A program made the position numbers and the translations under genes. Of a DNA stretch of 64,000 nt, positions 33,034 through 44,161 are shown in pieces; positions within the stretch are counted from its first letter, which is position 1; every line of letters starts with the position of its first letter. Origin of the DNA: an uncultured beta proteobacterium (GTDB lineage Bacteria > Pseudomonadota > Gammaproteobacteria > Burkholderiales > Burkholderiaceae_C); the NCBI GenBank assembly GCA_903823025.1, contig CAIJRK010000086.1, forward strand, positions 31,912-95,911, in the 5' to 3' direction. Under the pieces are notes generated by a model, which was not told the DNA's origin, made no database searches, and saw only the letters and a list, made by a program, of their open reading frames with translations.

Positions 33034-34281
33034 TTACGGGACACGCTTGAAAACAAGTGAGCCGTTGGTGCCACCAAAGCCAAAGTTGTTTTTCAAAGCA
33101 ACATCAATCTTCATATCCCGCGCGGTGTTGGCGCAAAAGTCCAGATCGCATTCAGGATCTTGCTCAAAAATATTGATGGTAGGCGGACTTTTTTGGTGAT
33201 GCAGCGCCAGCACCGTAAAGATGGACTCCAGACCACCCGCACCACCCAACAAATGCCCTGTCATCGACTTGGTCGAATTGACCACAGTCTTTTTAGCGTG
33301 CTCACCCAAGGCTGCCTTAATGGCATTGGTTTCATTCAAATCACCCAATGGTGTGGATGTGCCATGGGCATTCAAATAATCAATCTGGTCAGCATTGACG
33401 CCCGCGTTGTGCATGGCACTTAGCATGGCACGACGTGGCCCATCCATATTCGGCGCCGTCATGTGACCGGCATCGCCGCTCATACCAAAACCCGCCAGTT
33501 CAGCGTAAATTTTGGCACCGCGTGCCTTGGCGTGTTCGTACTCTTCAAGCACCATCACGCCAGCCCCTTCACCCAAAACGAAGCCATCACGATCTTTGTC
33601 CCAAGGACGCGAAGCCGTCTGCGGGTCGTCATTGCGGGTGCTGAGTGCCCGCATGGCCGCAAAACCGCCAACACCCAAAGGCGACACAGCCGCCTCGGAT
33701 CCGCCAGCCACCATCACATCGGCATCACCGTATTCAATCATGCGGCCCGCTTCACCAATGCAATGCAAACCCGTTGTGCAGGCCGACACGATGGCCATAT
33801 TGGGGCCTTTGAAGCCAAAGCGGATCGCGACATGACCGGCAATCATGTTGACAATCGTGGAGGGCACAAAAAAGGGTGAAATACGCCGCGCGCCCCGGTT
33901 CACAAACTCGGTGTGCATATTCTCAATCATCGGCAAGCCGCCAATGCCTGAGCCAATCAAACAGCCAATGCGAATGGACAGCGCGTCGTCCAACGCGTCG
34001 CCTGTGGGCAGGCCAGCATCAGCAACTGCCTGACTAGCCGCTGCGATGCCAAAGTGGATGAAGGCATCCATCGTCCGTGCATCTTTGGGATTAATGTAGG
34101 CATTCAAATCAAAATTTTTGACCTCGCCCGCGATTTTGCAAGCAAAACCTGTGGTGTCAAACTTGGTGATGTGATCAATGCCGGATTTTCCGGCCAGTAT
34201 GTTGGCCCAGGCATCGGCGACCGTGTTTCCCACGGGACTGATACAACCCAAACCTGTTACTACAACGCGACGACGGGACAT
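33034..34281 (-). CDS. fabF: beta-ketoacyl-ACP synthase II
   Basis: [64 protein letters not shown]. Confidence 0.96.
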   Translation of the reverse strand: MSRRRVVVTGLGCISPVGNTVADAWANILAGKSGIDHITKFDTTGFACKIAGEVKNFDLNAYINPKDARTMDAFIHFGIAAASQAVADAGLPTGDALDDALSIRIGCLIGSGIGGLPMIENMHTEFVNRGARRISPFFVPSTIVNMIAGHVAIRFGFKGPNMAIVSACTTGLHCIGEAGRMIEYGDADVMVAGGSEAAVSPLGVGGFAAMRALSTRNDDPQTASRPWDKDRDGFVLGEGAGVMVLEEYEHAKARGAKIYAELAGFGMSGDAGHMTAPNMDGPRRAMLSAMHNAGVNADQIDYLNAHGTSTPLGDLNETNAIKAALGEHAKKTVVNSTKSMTGHLLGGAGGLESIFTVLALHHQKSPPTINIFEQDPECDLDFCANTARDMKIDVALKNNFGFGGTNGSLVFKRVP

Positions 34282-34393
34282 AGATATTCGCAATCAGTAG
34301 TTAATCTAAAGAAAGCCGCCTGGAGCGGCACGGAACCAGACTTTTGTCAAAGTCAGTGCATGGACGCCTTGCACGTCGCACACACTGAAAGTC

Positions 34394-34669
<276 letters not shown>

Positions 34670-34779
34670 TTAGCCGGGCTTCGGGAGGATTCCCCAACTT
34701 GGCTACCGAACGGATAAATCGGCTTGTTTTAGCAGGGACACAGCATTCTGCATTGACGCATGCATCCATGCTTAGAGAA

Positions 34780-35529
34780 CTAAGGCATCAGCATTCCGCC
34801 ATTGACGTGCAACTCTTGCCCCGTCACATAAGCAGCTTGCGGAGAGGCCAAGTAGGCGACAGCATGTGCAATGTCTGCTGGCTTGCCCAAGTGCCCTAAC
34901 GGAATTTGATTCAATAACGCTTTGTGCTGTTCCTCTGGCAGGTCGGCAGTCATGTCGGTTTCGATAAATCCAGGCGCCACGCAGTTCACGGTAATGTTGC
35001 GTGAGCCTAGTTCACGGGCCAGCGCACGCGTCATGCCGGCAACCCCCGCTTTGGCGGCGGCGTAGTTGGCTTGTCCGGCATTGCCGGAGGCACCCACCAC
35101 GGACGTAATGCTGATAATGCGCCCATAGCGCTGCTTCATCATGGTTCGCATCACTGCGCGACTCATGCGAAAGACAGCTTTCAAATTAGTGTCAAGCACG
35201 GCATCCCACTCGTCGTCTTTCATACGCATGGCTAGGTTGTCCCGCGTAATGCCTGCGTTATTAACCAACACCTGCAGGCCGCCCTGCGTTTTAACGATGC
35301 TGTCAATCAGGACTTGCGCGGCGTCGGCATCATTGACGTTTAACGTGCTGCCGCTGCAACCCGGAAAAGCGGACAGGGTTTCTGTAATTTTTGCAGCGCC
35401 TTCATCGGTCGTCGCGGTGCCAATGACTTTTAACCCGCGTTGCGCCAACTCCAGGGCAATGGCAGCGCCTATGCCGCGCGAGGCGCCAGTCACCAGAGCG
35501 ACTTGTCCTTCAAACTTAACATCAGGCAT
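34780..35529 (-). CDS. fabG: 3-oxoacyl-ACP reductase
   Basis: VALVTGASRGIGAAIALELA, LVNNAGITRDNLAMRMKDDEWD, NYAAAKAGVAGMTRALARELGSRNITVN. Confidence 0.96.
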   Translation of the reverse strand: MPDVKFEGQVALVTGASRGIGAAIALELAQRGLKVIGTATTDEGAAKITETLSAFPGCSGSTLNVNDADAAQVLIDSIVKTQGGLQVLVNNAGITRDNLAMRMKDDEWDAVLDTNLKAVFRMSRAVMRTMMKQRYGRIISITSVVGASGNAGQANYAAAKAGVAGMTRALARELGSRNITVNCVAPGFIETDMTADLPEEQHKALLNQIPLGHLGKPADIAHAVAYLASPQAAYVTGQELHVNGGMLMP

Positions 35530-36487
35530 TGTTTGCCTCCAAAATTAGTGTTTTCACATCAGCCAGACTGGTTGGATCAAACAACGCCAGCCCGGTCATG
35601 GTCGGGTCAATGCGTTTAACCATGCCAGCCAGCACTTTGCCGGGACCACATTCCACGAGCGTCGTCAGACCGCGTGCTTTTATGGCCTGCACACATTCCA
35701 CCCAGCGTACCGGGCTGTAGGCTTGGCGGTATAGCGCATCACGCAGACGATCAGCGTTGACTTCAACCGCCACATCAACGTTGTTGATCAACATGATTTG
35801 AGGAGGTAAAAACTCGACTGACTTCAATTTTTCCTGAAGCCTTTGCGCCGCCGGCTTCATGAGCCGTGAATGAAAAGGGGCCGATACGGGCAATGGCAAA
35901 GCACGCTTGGCGCCGTTGGCCTTGAGCAGTTCGCAAGCCTTTTCAACGGCAGCTTTGCTACCGGCAATGACGGTTTGCGCAGGATCATTAAAGTTGACCG
36001 CCTCGACCACTTCAGCAGAAGTTTCACCAAAGCCTTGCGTCACCTCAGCGCAGCCCGCGATGACTTTGGCGGCATCCATACCCAAAATAGCGGCCATCGC
36101 GCCAACACCTACCGGCACCGCAGCCTGCATGGCCTCGGCCCTGAAGCGCACCAACGGAGCCGCTTGTGTCAGCGTCAACACACCAGCGGCCACCAAAGCT
36201 GAATACTCGCCTAAAGAGTGACCCGCCACGGCTGAAGGTGCCACGCCTGTTTCGCTCATCCAGACGCGGTAGGCGGCCACGGCGGCCACCAGCATGACAG
36301 GCTGTGTGTTCGTCGTCAGAGCCAGCGTTTCTTTGGGGCCATCCTTGATGAGTTTGGCTATATCTTCACCCAAGGCGTCAGAGGCTTCTTGCAGCGCTTC
36401 AAGCACCCGTGGATGATCGCCCCAAGCGTCCAACATCCCGACGGACTGAGAGCCTTGACCGGGAAAAACAAAAGCAAAAGGTTTCAT
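35522..36487 (-). CDS. fabD: malonyl-CoA-ACP transacylase
   Basis: FVFPGQGSQSVGMLDAWG, AGHSLGEYSALVAAG, PVSAPFHSRLMKPA. Start MKPFAFVFPGQ at 36487. Confidence 0.96.
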   Translation of the reverse strand: MKPFAFVFPGQGSQSVGMLDAWGDHPRVLEALQEASDALGEDIAKLIKDGPKETLALTTNTQPVMLVAAVAAYRVWMSETGVAPSAVAGHSLGEYSALVAAGVLTLTQAAPLVRFRAEAMQAAVPVGVGAMAAILGMDAAKVIAGCAEVTQGFGETSAEVVEAVNFNDPAQTVIAGSKAAVEKACELLKANGAKRALPLPVSAPFHSRLMKPAAQRLQEKLKSVEFLPPQIMLINNVDVAVEVNADRLRDALYRQAYSPVRWVECVQAIKARGLTTLVECGPGKVLAGMVKRIDPTMTGLALFDPTSLADVKTLILEANNA

Positions 36488-36495
36488 GCTAGTTC

Positions 36496-37473
36496 TTAAA
36501 GAGTTAACAACACGGCACCCCAAGTGAAGCCGCCGCCCACTGCTTCCAGCAGTAGCAACTCACCCGGTTTAACCTGACCACTGCGCACAGCCGTGTCAAG
36601 CGCCAAAGGAATGGACGCTGCAGAGGTATTGCCGTGCTGATCCACGGTCACAATCACTTTGTCCATCGGCATCTTGAGTTTTCTGGCGGTGCTTTGCATG
36701 ATGCGTATATTGGCTTGATGCGGCAACAGCCAATCAATATCGGCGGCGGTTTTGCCCGCTTTAGCCAACGTGACCCGGGCTGCTTCATCGAGCAAACCCA
36801 CGGCTAGTTTGAACACCGCCTGGCCATCCATTTTCAGCAACGGATTGCCCAGCACCTGACCGCCTGACACATGACCGGGTACACACAAAATACCCACATA
36901 TTTACCGTCTGCGTGCAAGTCGCTGGCAAGAATACCGGGGGTCTCGGAGGCCTCCAGCACCACCGCGCCAGCACCATCACCGAACAACACGCAAGTGGTC
37001 CGGTCTTTGAAATCAAGAATGCGTGAGAAGACTTCGGCACCAATCACCAACGCTTTTTTGGCCGCCCCGGACTTGATCATGGCGTCAGCAAGGGTCAGCG
37101 CATAAACGAAGCCGCTGCACACCGCCTGCACGTCAAATGCGGTACTGCCATTGGCTCCCAACTTGTTTTGCAAAATACAAGCGGTTGAAGGAAACACCAT
37201 ATCGGGGGTAGAGGTGGCCACGATGATGAGGTCAATTTCTTGCGGCAAGACACCTGCGGCCTGCAAAGCGTTGCGCGCTGCCTCTAGCCCCAGATCACTG
37301 CTGGACACATTGGGCGCAGCAAAGTGGCGTGCTCTGATACCGGTGCGTTCAACAATCCAGTCATCGGTTGTTTCAACGCCTTGAGCCGCAAGCTCAGCGA
37401 CCAAATCTGCGTTGGTTAATCGACGAGGGGGGAGATAACTACCGGTGCCGGTGATGCGTGAATAGAGTTTCAT
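36496..37473 (-). CDS. fabH: beta-ketoacyl-ACP synthase III
   Basis: [62 protein letters not shown]. Confidence 0.96.
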   Translation of the reverse strand: MKLYSRITGTGSYLPPRRLTNADLVAELAAQGVETTDDWIVERTGIRARHFAAPNVSSSDLGLEAARNALQAAGVLPQEIDLIIVATSTPDMVFPSTACILQNKLGANGSTAFDVQAVCSGFVYALTLADAMIKSGAAKKALVIGAEVFSRILDFKDRTTCVLFGDGAGAVVLEASETPGILASDLHADGKYVGILCVPGHVSGGQVLGNPLLKMDGQAVFKLAVGLLDEAARVTLAKAGKTAADIDWLLPHQANIRIMQSTARKLKMPMDKVIVTVDQHGNTSAASIPLALDTAVRSGQVKPGELLLLEAVGGGFTWGAVLLTL

Positions 37474-37476
37474 TGA

Positions 37477-38526
37477 TCAGTTGGGTGTGACCGCATGGGG
37501 TTGCACAAAAGGCTCAGCAGCGGCCACCAAAGGCGCCACATGAGCAATCCGAACTCTGACACGGTCAAGCAAGTTGTTTCGAGCTGCATCATACGCCCGC
37601 GCTAAAGCGTACTCAAAAGCGAGCGCATCAGCCGAGCCATGACTCTTGAAAACCAGACCCCGCAGTCCCAACAAGGCGCCACCGTTGTAGCGCCGGTGAT
37701 CCATTCGTTTTTTAAGCGCCGATATGATGGAATAAGCCGCGATAGCCGCCATTTTTGTAAAGATGTTGCGCGAGAACTCCATCTTTAAAAAATCCACAAT
37801 CATGGTTGCCAGACCTTCACTGGTTTTCAAGGCGACATTGCCGACAAAACCATCGCAGACCACGATGTCTGCCGTTCCTTTGAAAATGTCGTTGCCTTCG
37901 ACGTTGCCATAAAAGTTTAAATCGCCCGCTTTGGCAGCAGATCGAAGCAATTCACCCGCTTTTTTGATCACTTCGTTGCCTTTGATGGCCTCTTCGCCAA
38001 TATTGAGCAAGCCCACGGTCGGGTTGTTATTACCACTTAAAACGGAGACCAAAGCAGAACCCATCAGGGCAAACTGCAACAAGTGTTCAGCCGAGCAATC
38101 CACGTTGGCGCCCATGTCCAGCACGGTTGTCGCTTCGCCTTTGGCGTTGGGGATTTGGCCCGCAATCGCAGGACGGTCAATGCCCTCCAGCGTTTTCAGC
38201 AAGTAGCGTGAAATGGCCATCAGTGCGGCGGTGTTGCCGGCAGAGACCGCCGCCTGCGCCGCGCCGTCTTTGACTTGTTGAATGCTCACCCGCATGGAAG
38301 AGTCTTTTTTCCGGCGAAGCGCGACCTCAAGTGAATCGTCCATGCTGACGACTTCGCTGGCGAGTACCGTGGTGGCGCGCGCATGAGAAAACGCGCTCAA
38401 GCTGTCCGGCAACCCCACCATAAGCAAGTGTGCATCAGCGTGCTGATCCAGAAAATGACGGCAGGCAGGAAGCGTGACACGAGGGCCGTGGTCGCCCCCC
38501 ATGCAGTCGACAGCGATAGTGATCAT
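37477..38526 (-). CDS. plsX: phosphate acyltransferase
   Basis: [63 protein letters not shown]. Confidence 0.96.
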   Translation of the reverse strand: MITIAVDCMGGDHGPRVTLPACRHFLDQHADAHLLMVGLPDSLSAFSHARATTVLASEVVSMDDSLEVALRRKKDSSMRVSIQQVKDGAAQAAVSAGNTAALMAISRYLLKTLEGIDRPAIAGQIPNAKGEATTVLDMGANVDCSAEHLLQFALMGSALVSVLSGNNNPTVGLLNIGEEAIKGNEVIKKAGELLRSAAKAGDLNFYGNVEGNDIFKGTADIVVCDGFVGNVALKTSEGLATMIVDFLKMEFSRNIFTKMAAIAAYSIISALKKRMDHRRYNGGALLGLRGLVFKSHGSADALAFEYALARAYDAARNNLLDRVRVRIAHVAPLVAAAEPFVQPHAVTPN

Positions 38527-38580
38527 GGGAAACTAATGCAACCAGGGAAGTGGCAACCGAATTTCGGAAGCATAAAAACA

Positions 38581-38617
38581 AAGGCCCGATGCTACATAAA
38601 AAGTAGCATCGGGCCTT
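38581..38617 (-). terminator. strong hairpin between rpmF and plsX, terminator-like on the minus strand
   Basis: 15-bp perfect stem AAGGCCCGATGCTAC (38581-38595) / GTAGCATCGGGCCTT (38603-38617); the minus strand continues TTGTTTTTATG. Confidence 0.75.
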
Positions 38618-38633
38618 GACTTAATAGAATCTA

Positions 38634-38816
38634 TCAGGCTTCAGACTTGGTCTTTAGCACTTGGCGACCACGGTAAAAGCCGTTAGGGCTGATGTGGTGA
38701 CGCAAATGGGTTTCGCCTGTGGTGGATTCGACAGCAATACCTGGCACGACCAAGGCATTGTGTGCACGGTGCATACCGCGCTTTGAGGGGGATTTTTTGT
38801 TCTGTTGAACGGCCAT
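38634..38816 (-). CDS. rpmF: 50S ribosomal protein L32
   Basis: [60 protein letters not shown] (60 aa) inside the longer provided ORF. Confidence 0.96.
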   Translation of the reverse strand: MAVQQNKKSPSKRGMHRAHNALVVPGIAVESTTGETHLRHHISPNGFYRGRQVLKTKSEA

Positions 38817-38922
38817 GATCGGCTCCTTGCGTCTATACGTTGCGAAGGCCGCAACATCTTGGTTAGTGAAACACGCAGTTTTTAAATTTGCGTGAAGCTT
38901 TTGATTATAGCTTACGTGAATC

Positions 38923-39471
38923 CTAGCTAGACTTATCGCTTTGCAACTTAGCCAGTACCGCAAAAGGATTGCGTTTTTCAGCCGTGGCGGCATCAAAGCC
39001 GGCATCAACTGCGGCCAGTTTGATCTCGACCGGGCAGGTTTCATGGCGGGGCGCTACGGGCAAAGCCATCAGCACTTCGTCTTCGATCAAATCAAACAGG
39101 TTGAAGTCCTGACTTAGTGCCAGCACGTCTTCTTCAGACGCATCGTCTTGCGCCTCGGCGGCCTCTTCATTCGCGACAAAGCGAAAAGACTGATTCACCG
39201 CCACGACGATCTCGACCGGCCCCAAACAGCGCTGACAGGTCAAAGGCAGACGCACATCGACCGTCAAATGCAGCCATATCTGCTCGGCACCGGCTTCATC
39301 GGCACGAACCTCCCCGCGAGCTGACCAGTCCAGTCGGTCGTCAGCTTTCAGGCCTTGCGTGTCCTGCATTAAACGCGCATATTTCGATAGCAAATCATGA
39401 CCGGCAAGGGTGCCAGCGGCGTGCGCAAACGCTTTTACATCCAAATGGGTAGGGGGGGACTCTTGTTTCAT
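38923..39471 (-). CDS. YceD/DUF177 family protein
   Basis: [39 protein letters not shown]...[24 protein letters not shown]; upstream of rpmF. Confidence 0.9.
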   Translation of the reverse strand: MKQESPPTHLDVKAFAHAAGTLAGHDLLSKYARLMQDTQGLKADDRLDWSARGEVRADEAGAEQIWLHLTVDVRLPLTCQRCLGPVEIVVAVNQSFRFVANEEAAEAQDDASEEDVLALSQDFNLFDLIEDEVLMALPVAPRHETCPVEIKLAAVDAGFDAATAEKRNPFAVLAKLQSDKSS

Positions 39472-39496
39472 GCACGCAGTGTAAGAGAATCACGGC

Positions 39497-40090
39497 ATGT
39501 CTGAACCTATCCCCCGAAAACTCATCCTGGGCTCCACTTCGCCCTATCGCCGTGAACTTTTAGCGCGCTTGCGAATTCCGTTTGAAATCGCTGCGCCCGA
39601 GGTTGACGAAACCCCCTTACCTTTTGAAAATCCTCAACAACTGGCTTGTCGGCTAGCCATAGACAAAGCCCGGGCCGTGGCCGCGCAATTCCCTAACTGC
39701 GTAGTGATTGGCTCTGACCAGGTCGCCGATTTGGACGGTCAAGCCCTTGGCAAGCCCGGCAATCATGCGCGAGCAGTCGCCCAGTTGCAGCAAATGCGCG
39801 GAAAAACTGTGATTTTTCAAACCGCAGTCGCAGTCGTTTGTTTTGAAACCGGCTTCGCGCAAATGGACTTGGCCCAAGTCAAAGTCAAATTTCGTGAGCT
39901 ATCCGATATTGAAATCGAACATTACCTGCAAGCAGAAACGCCTTATGACTGCGCGGGCAGCGCTAAAAGCGAAGGTCTGGGCATTGCTTTACTGGACGCC
40001 ATTGACAGCGATGATCCCACCGCGCTGGTCGGTTTGCCGCTGATTCGTACCTGCCGGATGATTCAGGCCGCAGGTATCAAGGTGCTATGA
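39497..40090 (+). CDS. Maf-family nucleotide pyrophosphatase
   Basis: LILGSTSPYRRELLARLRIPFEIAAPEVDETPLP, VIGSDQVADLDGQALGKPG, CAGSAKSEGLGIALLDAIDSDDPTALVGLPL. Confidence 0.93.
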   Translation: MSEPIPRKLILGSTSPYRRELLARLRIPFEIAAPEVDETPLPFENPQQLACRLAIDKARAVAAQFPNCVVIGSDQVADLDGQALGKPGNHARAVAQLQQMRGKTVIFQTAVAVVCFETGFAQMDLAQVKVKFRELSDIEIEHYLQAETPYDCAGSAKSEGLGIALLDAIDSDDPTALVGLPLIRTCRMIQAAGIKVL

Positions 40091-40881
40091 CTATGAACAC
40101 GACTTCTCAAAAAAATATGGCAAGCCCCGGCGGGCGCCTTTATCTGGTTCCGGCACCGCTGGATTTCGGTTGCAACAGCGAAGTAAGCCTGGAAAATACG
40201 ATGCCTTTAGGCACCTTGACGGTGGCGGCCAAGTTGCAATACTGGGTTTGTGAAAACGCCAAGTCGGCGCGGGCTTATTTGAAACGCGTCAATGAGATCG
40301 TGCCGCTGATTCAGCCCATTCAAGCGCTGCACCTTCAAGAGTTGCCGCGCGAGGTGCATAAAAAAGGCGATCACACGGGTAACTTTGATGCCCGTCCTTT
40401 ATTAACCCCCGCCCTGAACGGTCACGATGTTGGACTGGTCAGCGAAGCCGGAATGCCTGCCGTGGCTGATCCAGGCTCGTCAGTCGTGCGTGCCGCGCAT
40501 GATCTGGGGATTGAAGTGATTGCGCTGACCGGCCCGGTGTCGCTGTTGCTGGCTTTGGCTGCCAGTGGCCTCAATGGGCAAAACTTTGCCTTTGTAGGTT
40601 ATCTGCCGCAAGAGGCGACGGAGCGCGCCCATCGCGTGCGCGAACTGGAGTCATTGGCGCTCAAAACGGGGCAAACCCAGTTGTTCATTGAAACGCCTTA
40701 TCGCAACGCCGCCATGATGCAAACGCTGTTGCACACATTGCAACACAACACCCGACTGGCGATTAGCAGCGGGCTGACTTTACCGCGTGGTATTTGCCAA
40801 AGCGACACCGTCAAAAACTGGCGCCAAAAGACATCGCCGCTGGATAATTCGACTCCGGCGGTGTTTGCCTTAGGTCGCTAA
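40087..40881 (+). CDS. RsmI-like SAM-dependent methyltransferase (tetrapyrrole methylase family)
   Basis: VGLVSEAGMPAVADPGSSVVRAAHDLGIEVIALTGPVSLLLALAASGLNGQNFAFVGYLP; overlaps maf by 4 nt. Confidence 0.85.
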   Translation: MTMNTTSQKNMASPGGRLYLVPAPLDFGCNSEVSLENTMPLGTLTVAAKLQYWVCENAKSARAYLKRVNEIVPLIQPIQALHLQELPREVHKKGDHTGNFDARPLLTPALNGHDVGLVSEAGMPAVADPGSSVVRAAHDLGIEVIALTGPVSLLLALAASGLNGQNFAFVGYLPQEATERAHRVRELESLALKTGQTQLFIETPYRNAAMMQTLLHTLQHNTRLAISSGLTLPRGICQSDTVKNWRQKTSPLDNSTPAVFALGR

Positions 40882-40887
40882 AACGCC

Positions 40888-41874
40888 TTATTGGATAGCG
40901 GGAATGGTCTTGAGGGCGTGCACCGCGCCCTCTCCCATGGCAGCGCCGAAACGCTTGACCAAGCGCTCTGCCACGTTTTCACGTTGGGTGTAGTCAATAA
41001 TTTTTTCTGCCTTGACGACTTCGCGAGCCACGTAGTCCAGGTTGCCCAACTGGTCAGCCAGCCCGAGTTCAATCGCTTGTTGGCCGCTCCAGAACAAACC
41101 ACTGAAAGTCTCTGGCGTTTCCTTCAAACGAGTGCCGCGTCCTTCCTTCACCACCGTGATGAACTGCTGGTGAATTTGATCCAGCATGGCTTGAGCAAAA
41201 ACCCGTTGCGATTCGCTTTGCGGGCTGAACGGGTCCAGAAAACCTTTGTTTTCACCGGCGATCATCAACCGACGCTCAACGCCTAATTTGCTCATCAAGT
41301 CGGTGAAACCAAAGCTATCCATCAGCACGCCAATGCTGCCGACAATGCTGGCTTTGTCCACAAAAATTTTGTCAGCGGCCACGGCAATGTAATAAGCCGC
41401 CGAGGCGCAAGACTCCTCCACCACGGCATATACCGGTTTTTGATGCAAGGCTTTGAGCCGCTTGATTTCGTCATTGATGATGCCCGCCTGCACAGGACTG
41501 CCGCCAGGGGAATTAATCAACAAGACGACGGCCTTGGCGCCATTGTCTTCAAACGCACTACGCAAGGCCGCGACGATTAACTCTGCACTGGCCTCCGCCC
41601 CGGAGGCTATCTCACCTTTAATGGCCACCACGGCCGTATGCGGCGCTGAAACGTCTTGGCTGGGACTACTACGGCCCATCCAAAACCAGGCCAGTAGCAC
41701 AAAAAAGGCCAACCAGGTTAGCCGCACAAAATTGCGCCAGCGGCGCGCCAGTCGCTGCTCGTTGAGCGATGCAAACGCCAGTTTTTCCAGCGTTGCACGC
41801 TCCCAACCCGGACTATGCGCAGGATCAGGAGAAGCGGAGGTATTTGATTTTTCAGGAATAAGAGGGTCGGTCAT
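40888..41874 (-). CDS. S49 family signal peptide peptidase (SppA-like)
   Basis: VVLLINSPGGSPVQAGIINDEIKRLK, EESCASAAYYIAVAADKIFVDKASIVGSIGVLMDSFGFTDLMSKLGVERR; N-terminal TM. Confidence 0.92.
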   Translation of the reverse strand: MTDPLIPEKSNTSASPDPAHSPGWERATLEKLAFASLNEQRLARRWRNFVRLTWLAFFVLLAWFWMGRSSPSQDVSAPHTAVVAIKGEIASGAEASAELIVAALRSAFEDNGAKAVVLLINSPGGSPVQAGIINDEIKRLKALHQKPVYAVVEESCASAAYYIAVAADKIFVDKASIVGSIGVLMDSFGFTDLMSKLGVERRLMIAGENKGFLDPFSPQSESQRVFAQAMLDQIHQQFITVVKEGRGTRLKETPETFSGLFWSGQQAIELGLADQLGNLDYVAREVVKAEKIIDYTQRENVAERLVKRFGAAMGEGAVHALKTIPAIQ

Positions 41875-41930
41875 TTCAAAACTCTAAGGGCTGTCAGGTG
41901 ATGGGCAGTATGCCAGTGCGCGTTAATCCG

Positions 41931-42635
41931 TCAGGCGTTGACGATCAGCCAGTCGTGAAGCTCCCGCACCGAGTGCGCTACAAAGCGCGGGTTCAGGGTC
42001 GTGAACGCCTGCGCGTCATGTGCGCCATAACTAACACCCACACTGGCACAGCCCGCGTTCAGGGCCATTTGCAAGTCGTGCGTGGTGTCGCCAATCATGA
42101 GTGTGCGCGCGGGCGCCACATCAAATGTTTGCATCAGTTCATGCAACATTCGGGGATGCGGTTTGCCTGCGGTTTCATCGGCGGTTCGCGAGTCGGCAAA
42201 CATATCTTTGAGTTCTACCGCCTGCAAGGCCTCATCCAGACCCAGCCGACTTTTGCCGGTCGCCACGGTCAAACAGTGCTGGCGCGACTTCAAATCAGCG
42301 AGCATCGCCAAGACACCGTCAAATAGGCTAATGTCATTTTGGTGAACGTTGTAATGGTGACGATAACGCGCCCCCAACTCAGGGTATTTGGACTCAGGCA
42401 CATCCGGTGCAGCATGGGCCAGCGCCTGCATCAAGCCCATGCCAATGACATAGGCGGCGTCCTTGTCATTGGGCACCGTTCCGCCCACATCATGCACGGC
42501 GCTTTGAATACAGCGCGTAATGATTGCCGTGGAATCAAACAGCGTGCCATCCCAATCAAAAGCGATGAGATCAAATGACCGGCGGGCAGTAAATTCAGAG
42601 GGAAGTAGGGGCAGCATGGGTGGCAAATATTTCAA
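41931..42635 (-). CDS. HAD-superfamily hydrolase (phosphoglycolate phosphatase-like)
   Basis: LIAFDWDGTLFDSTAIITRCI, TVATGKSRLGLDEAL, GKPHPRMLHELM, MIGDTTHDLQMALNAG. Start may be MLPLLPSEF at 42617. Confidence 0.88.
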   Translation of the reverse strand: MKYLPPMLPLLPSEFTARRSFDLIAFDWDGTLFDSTAIITRCIQSAVHDVGGTVPNDKDAAYVIGMGLMQALAHAAPDVPESKYPELGARYRHHYNVHQNDISLFDGVLAMLADLKSRQHCLTVATGKSRLGLDEALQAVELKDMFADSRTADETAGKPHPRMLHELMQTFDVAPARTLMIGDTTHDLQMALNAGCASVGVSYGAHDAQAFTTLNPRFVAHSVRELHDWLIVNA

Positions 42636-43635
42636 GTTCAGAGGGAAGATGGGCCATCAGTTCGACACGCTCACCGCTGGATGGATGGTTAAATTGCAAG
42701 CGCCAGGCGTGCAAAAACATGCGTTTAAGAGCGGGTAATTTACCAACTCGCAGCAAGCGCTTGTTCAGGTCGAAATCGCCATATTTATCATCCCCTGCAA
42801 TAGGAAAACCTTCGCTGGCCAAGTGGACCCGAATCTGGTGCGTGCGACCGGTCTTGATGGTGACTTCGAGCAGCGTAAACCCGGTCGCCGCGCTGTGGCG
42901 AACTTTCACCAAGGTCAATGAAGGCATCCCATTCGGGTCGTCCTTGGCAACCACTTTAACGCGCCGTTCGCCCAAACCCACCGTACCTTCTTTGCCCTCG
43001 ATCAAGTATTTGTGCAGTGGTTTATCCAGCACTTTTTTATTGACAGGCCAGCGACCCGCCACCAGCGCCAGATAAGTCTTGCCGGTTTCGCGCTCGCGAA
43101 ACTGGTTTTGCAGGTTCGTCAAAGCACTTCGCTTTTTGGCAATCAATAAAATGCCACTGGTGTCGCGGTCCAGCCGATGCACCAATTCAAGAAATTTACT
43201 TTGTGGGCGCGCCATGCGCAATTGTTCAATTACACCAAAACTGACGCCCGAGCCGCCATGAACCGCCACACCCGAGGGCTTGTCAATCGCGATCAGGTGA
43301 TCATCTTCAAACAGAATGGGAAAGTCACGGGCAGGCGCGCCACGCACCAGGCTTTGTGCCATCGCCTCGGCTTTTTCCGCCACGCGCTCAGAAATTCTGA
43401 CGGGCGGCAAGCGCACGACATCCCCTGCAGCGACGCGAGAATCAGCACTGGCACGGCCTTTGTTGACCCGCACTTCGCCACTGCGAATAATGCGGTAAAC
43501 ATGAGTTTTTGGCACCCCTTTAAGGTGACGCATGAGAAAGTTATCCAAGCGCTGGCCTGACGCATCTTCATCAACAAGAACCGTTTTAACCTGGGGGGTG
43601 GGTAGGGCTGGATTGCCCCTTATAATTTGTTTCAC
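42595..43635 (-). CDS. rluC: 23S rRNA pseudouridine synthase (RluC type) with S4 domain
   Basis: S4 domain QRLDNFLMRHLKGVPKTHVYRIIRSGEVRVNKGRA; catalytic LVHRLDRDTSGILLIAKKRSAL; GRTHQIRVHLA. Confidence 0.92.
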   Translation of the reverse strand: MKQIIRGNPALPTPQVKTVLVDEDASGQRLDNFLMRHLKGVPKTHVYRIIRSGEVRVNKGRASADSRVAAGDVVRLPPVRISERVAEKAEAMAQSLVRGAPARDFPILFEDDHLIAIDKPSGVAVHGGSGVSFGVIEQLRMARPQSKFLELVHRLDRDTSGILLIAKKRSALTNLQNQFRERETGKTYLALVAGRWPVNKKVLDKPLHKYLIEGKEGTVGLGERRVKVVAKDDPNGMPSLTLVKVRHSAATGFTLLEVTIKTGRTHQIRVHLASEGFPIAGDDKYGDFDLNKRLLRVGKLPALKRMFLHAWRLQFNHPSSGERVELMAHLPSELEIFATHAAPTSL

Positions 43636-44161
43636 TAGCGATGTGCTGTAAGTGGTTGATTTAATGAGAAGTTAACTCGCAGTTTAGAGGCGAGTTTAGT
43701 CCACCTGAAACCACCAGCCCCGCCAGTAGGTCGATACCGCCGTTTGCCCACGCACGTAAACCGTAAGCCAGATGCTTCAAGTGGCCTGCCAGGCAACCGG
43801 TCAAGACGACGCCTTGAAATACTGATACGGAATACCCCCAAGTTCACAGACAACTTGTCTGTGAACGGAATAAAGCGAGATGTTTGTGTTCATGAGCCTG
43901 TTATATAGTTGCCCACGGTGCGTTTACGCGCCGTTTTTCGGCATGGATTGGCCATCCGCGTTCGCACAACGGGCGCACCCCGCTGTTAACTCAACAGCAA
44001 TCCCACAACCTGAACACCTCGCTCCCCTCCACGCGCCCATACTGAGACTTGTTGTATTTAAGTCTTGGTTCTCCGGCAATTCCTCCTCTAATCAAAGCGT
44101 CAGTTCTGGTATCAAAGCTCGTCAAGAGCATGTTTGTTATTTGAATTGAAGGATGCTCCCC
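43636..44161 (+). promoter_or_regulatory. long putative 5' leader/promoter region of rne
   Basis: ~526 bp non-coding divergent spacer with hairpins AACTCGC/GCGAGTT (43674-43680/43690-43696) and GTTCACAGACA/TGTCTGTGAAC (43842-43852/43856-43866). Transcript extent not determinable from sequence. Confidence 0.55.

Noticed and set aside
43880-44149. 89-aa ORF in the rluC-rne spacer, considered as a leader peptide
   Set aside because: Composition and RBS context unconvincing; the region is better explained as untranslated leader/promoter.
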